Source: Actinomortierella ambigua
Lineage: Eukaryota; Mortierellomycota; Mortierellomycetes; Mortierellales; Mortierellaceae
Direction of reading: 5' to 3'
DNA length: 30,645 bases
Assembly: GCA_016098155.1 (NCBI GenBank)
Contig: JAAAJB010000440.1
Span: forward strand, 1 to 30,645
The notes beneath the pieces were generated by a model. The model saw only the letters and a list, made by a program, of their open reading frames with translations, was not told where the DNA came from and ran no database searches. Every line of letters starts with the position of its first letter. Position 1 is the first letter of the stretch. Shown one piece after another: positions 28,259 through 30,645 of the stretch. A program made the position numbers and the translations under genes.

Positions 28259-30182
28259 ATGAACATCTCACGCCACAACCGGCTTCGAGTAGACTTGGGC
28301 CGTCTTATTAACAACGAGACCCAGAGCGACATTAAATTCATCATTGGTAATTTCATTTTGTTATTTCAGCAAGGCCAATGGGATCGTATACTCCTGACGA
28401 GACAGTACAGTCGACCACTGACCGAAAAACCCTATTCTGCCCATCTTATTTTTAGGTGAAGATGAGGCTATTCGCTATGGCCACTCTGCGATTTTGTCTG
28501 CACGATGTCCATATTTCGCTGCAGCATTACAGGCGCACTGGAAGGAGACGTCGGAGGGAGTCTTTCGCAAACCCAACATCGAGCCTGAGGTGTTTGATAT
28601 CATCCTTCAGTATCTATACACTGGTGAGGTGAAGGTACCCTGGAATCTCCTTACTCAACTCATCGAAGCTGCCCTGGAACTCCAACTGGGCGACTTGGTA
28701 TCGGGTTGCGAAGAATATGCTAGTCAGGCCATCACAGAAGAGACAGTCTTCCAAATCATAGCCATGTCTTTTCGCCATGATCTGAGTGAACTCCAATCAA
28801 AAGTGCTTGAGTTCTTTGATGAGAACGCTCGGAGCTTGGTAGAGATTGACGATCTGTTTACATTGGATCAAGATGCTCTGGTAATGATTCTCTCACGAGA
28901 CACGGTTGAACTTGACGAGCTCGAGGTATGGGAGACCATTGTCCGGTATGCATATCACCGGAATGGCCATGATCACGAAGGCTGTCCGCTTCTTCAGTTC
29001 CCCTATCCTCCTGGCCGTATTGTAGTCAAGGTGTCGAAGGTCGATGAGGTTGACCTCCAGGAGCCCCCTGCCATGGTTGGTAGTCGTGCGTATTCCGCCG
29101 ATGAGTCGTCTTTCCTCGACTATGGCTTAGGTGACACGCTCATCGGCTCAAAGGATGTTGTGGTTGTCCTTCGTCAAGACCATTTCCAGAACTTGCGGGC
29201 CACCGTTCAACCTTTATTGCCAGCCATTCGCCTTGTCAACCTCGAGGCGGCTGATTTTGCTCGGTGCATAGAAGGCACTGGCCTCATCCCCGCTGACCTC
29301 TGCCGTCGCATGTATAGATACTATGCCTTGCCTATCGGCCATCCAGAGTACTTCCCCAGTCCTCGTCGGCCACGCTCGAAACTACTGCCTCACAGGCAGT
29401 GGTTGACATTGTTGTCGTGGATAGCGGAAGCAGCGATCATGCCTGGCGCTTCCAACAATCCATCACGGCAAGTAGACTGCCCCAATTTCTTTTAATTTAC
29501 TCCTCATATTTTGGATGAATATCTCACAGCCAAGAGGATAGCAGTACTAATGGCAATGAGATTGGGGGGCTGGGAATGTCTGTATTTTGAACATTCACTA
29601 TATTTTTCTAGTCGACCAATGCTGAAGTGTCTCTTCAAGGCGACCGTACATGGCTTCGATTCCATGACATTTCATGAGCGGTGCGACCATCAAGGCCCAA
29701 CACTTACTATTGTGCACACCAATAACGGCATGGTAGTTGGTGGCTACAATGAGAACGACTGGACTTCGTCTGGCCACTATAGCTATACAACCAAGAACTT
29801 CCTCTTCCAGTTCAACCCACGGATCCATCAGATAACGCGTGCCGTCCTGAAGAACGACAATAATAGTCGATCATGGGCTTCTGCCAACTCCAAAAAGCAT
29901 GGCCCAACCTTTGGGGGTGGGCACGACCTTACGATAGCAAAAGTAAGTAGGCAGGACAATGAACAAATACAAACGCGAACCTGCATATACAGTCCATGAT
30001 TACCTTCTAGAGTCTCATACATTCTCGTCTTCATTTTCAAGGACGGAAAGACCGTAACAATGTTTTCGCGCTCATACGAAAGTATCTCCTGGCTCCAAGG
30101 CCAATACACAATAAGCGACTATGAGGTGTTGGCAGTTTCAACGATCAAGAAGCCGCCTCAGTGTGGGTGTCTCATTGCATGA
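28259..30182 (+). CDS. BTB-BACK-TLDc protein E with CAAX-like end
   Basis: Exons 28259-28346, 28456-29467, 29612-29942 and 30042-30182 give 523 residues. BTB: DIKFIIG/EDEAIRYGHSAILSARCPYF and FRKPNIEPEVFDIILQYLYTG; BACK-like: EETVFQIIAMSFRHDLSELQ to ELEVWETIVRYAYHRNG; TLDc: LFKATVHGFDSMTFHERCD, TLTIV, MVVGGYNENDW, NFLFQFN, DYEVLAV. It ends KKPPQCGCLIA, so the CAAX-like CLIA of gene C is kept and a second Cys lies two residues upstream of its Cys, as in proteins that are both prenylated and palmitoylated (inference). Intron 1 is 109 nt and not frame-neutral. Intron 2 begins CG|GCAAGT. Closest relative is gene C, especially over the 3' half of exon 2 and intron 2. Confidence 0.85.
29468..29611 (+). 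other. GC-AG intron 2 of BTB gene E
   Basis: Donor CG|GCAAGTAG, acceptor TATTTTTCTAG, phase 2. Nearly identical to intron 2 of gene C over its whole length. Confidence 0.72.
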
Positions 30183-30645
30183 GCGCACTGATAGCTCATG
30201 ATACTCTTAGCGAATGAAGTACCCTATTGTATATTACCTGGTATAGTCCAAAGTTACCACAAACTTTTTTTTTCAAAAATGTTCAATTCCATCATTGTAA
30301 TGGCTCGAGTAAAGTAAAACAAAGCTATATATGCTAGCCCTTGGGGGGGGGGGTTGGCTTGCCCTAGATCGACGAGGAAAACCCATGCAAAATCCCTGCG
30401 TTACTCTCAAGGAGGGAGTATATGCAAAAGAGATGAATGCAAGGCAAGAACATAAAATGAAGAAAGTATGTGCAAGTCGAAGAGTGTGCGTGTAGAGGAT
30501 TAAGGAAAGGGAGGGAAGGGGTGGGGGGGGGACAAGGAAAACGGAAGATCTACCACTATATTAAAATTCATACCAACTTCCCAAAATTCGAAGTTGGAAA
30601 TCGACAAATTTAAGGGATGCTTGAGTTCAAATTCGGTGACATCGG
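30183..30645. other. 3' flank of gene E and window end
   Basis: The start matches the flank of gene C; 30304-30545 is the second copy of the block also found after gene D. The last 100 bp are AT-rich and show no gene. A poly-G run lies at about 30343-30353 and another near 30521. Confidence 0.6.

Noticed and set aside
1..30645. CRISPR array, transposon or bacterial-type operon structure
   Set aside because: No regularly spaced identical repeats, no transposase or reverse transcriptase motifs; spliced genes mark this as a eukaryotic genome.

Overview
The window is nuclear DNA of a filamentous fungus. Short introns (about 100-160 bp) with fungal-type splice sites interrupt the genes, pyrimidine-rich leaders precede several of them, and the gene content (secreted Kelch/membrane proteins, tandem BTB-BACK-TLDc proteins, long Gln/Asn/Ser-rich tails) fits an early-diverging lineage. 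I think of Mortierellomycota first, but this is inferred from gene content and was not tested. All gene models below were spliced by hand from splice signals, frame and agreement between paralogs.

Layout. 148-3100 and 4485-6976 (+) hold a tandem pair of type I membrane Kelch proteins with a signal peptide, one transmembrane helix and a long disordered cytoplasmic tail. 6977-11801 is mostly non-coding, apart from a probable decayed gene at about 8590-9605. 11802-14188 (+) holds a third, more diverged Kelch membrane protein. 14435-16798 (-), convergent with it, is a three-exon gene that I recognise as a homolog of the animal KIAA0930 (DUF2045) family. From 18018 to 30182 (+) lies a tandem array of five BTB-BACK-TLDc genes, here called A (18018-19920), B (20653-22552), C (22849-24805), D (25105-26979) and E (28259-30182). 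A minus-strand ORF of unknown origin lies between A and B, and a GC-rich minus-strand gene remnant is wedged between D and E.

The BTB array is the most informative part. All five genes share one four-exon layout, with exons 1 and 2 of identical length (88 and 1012 nt). Intron 2 and 3' ends pair B with D and C with E, as if a two-gene block had been copied, while D has a coding sequence that is partly C/E-like and partly B-like. Intron 2 starts with GT in A but apparently with GC in B-E. C and E alone end in Cys-Leu-Ile-Ala, a CAAX-type prenylation signal. The upstream regions form two classes, A/B and C/D/E.

Function. The Kelch proteins look like cell-surface sensors or adhesion proteins that share short tail motifs. 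BTB-TLDc proteins are typically adaptors or oxidative-stress-related proteins, and the array looks like a recently amplified family still exchanging sequence. No operon-like link between the two groups is visible. No tRNA, rRNA, CRISPR array or intact transposon was recognised.
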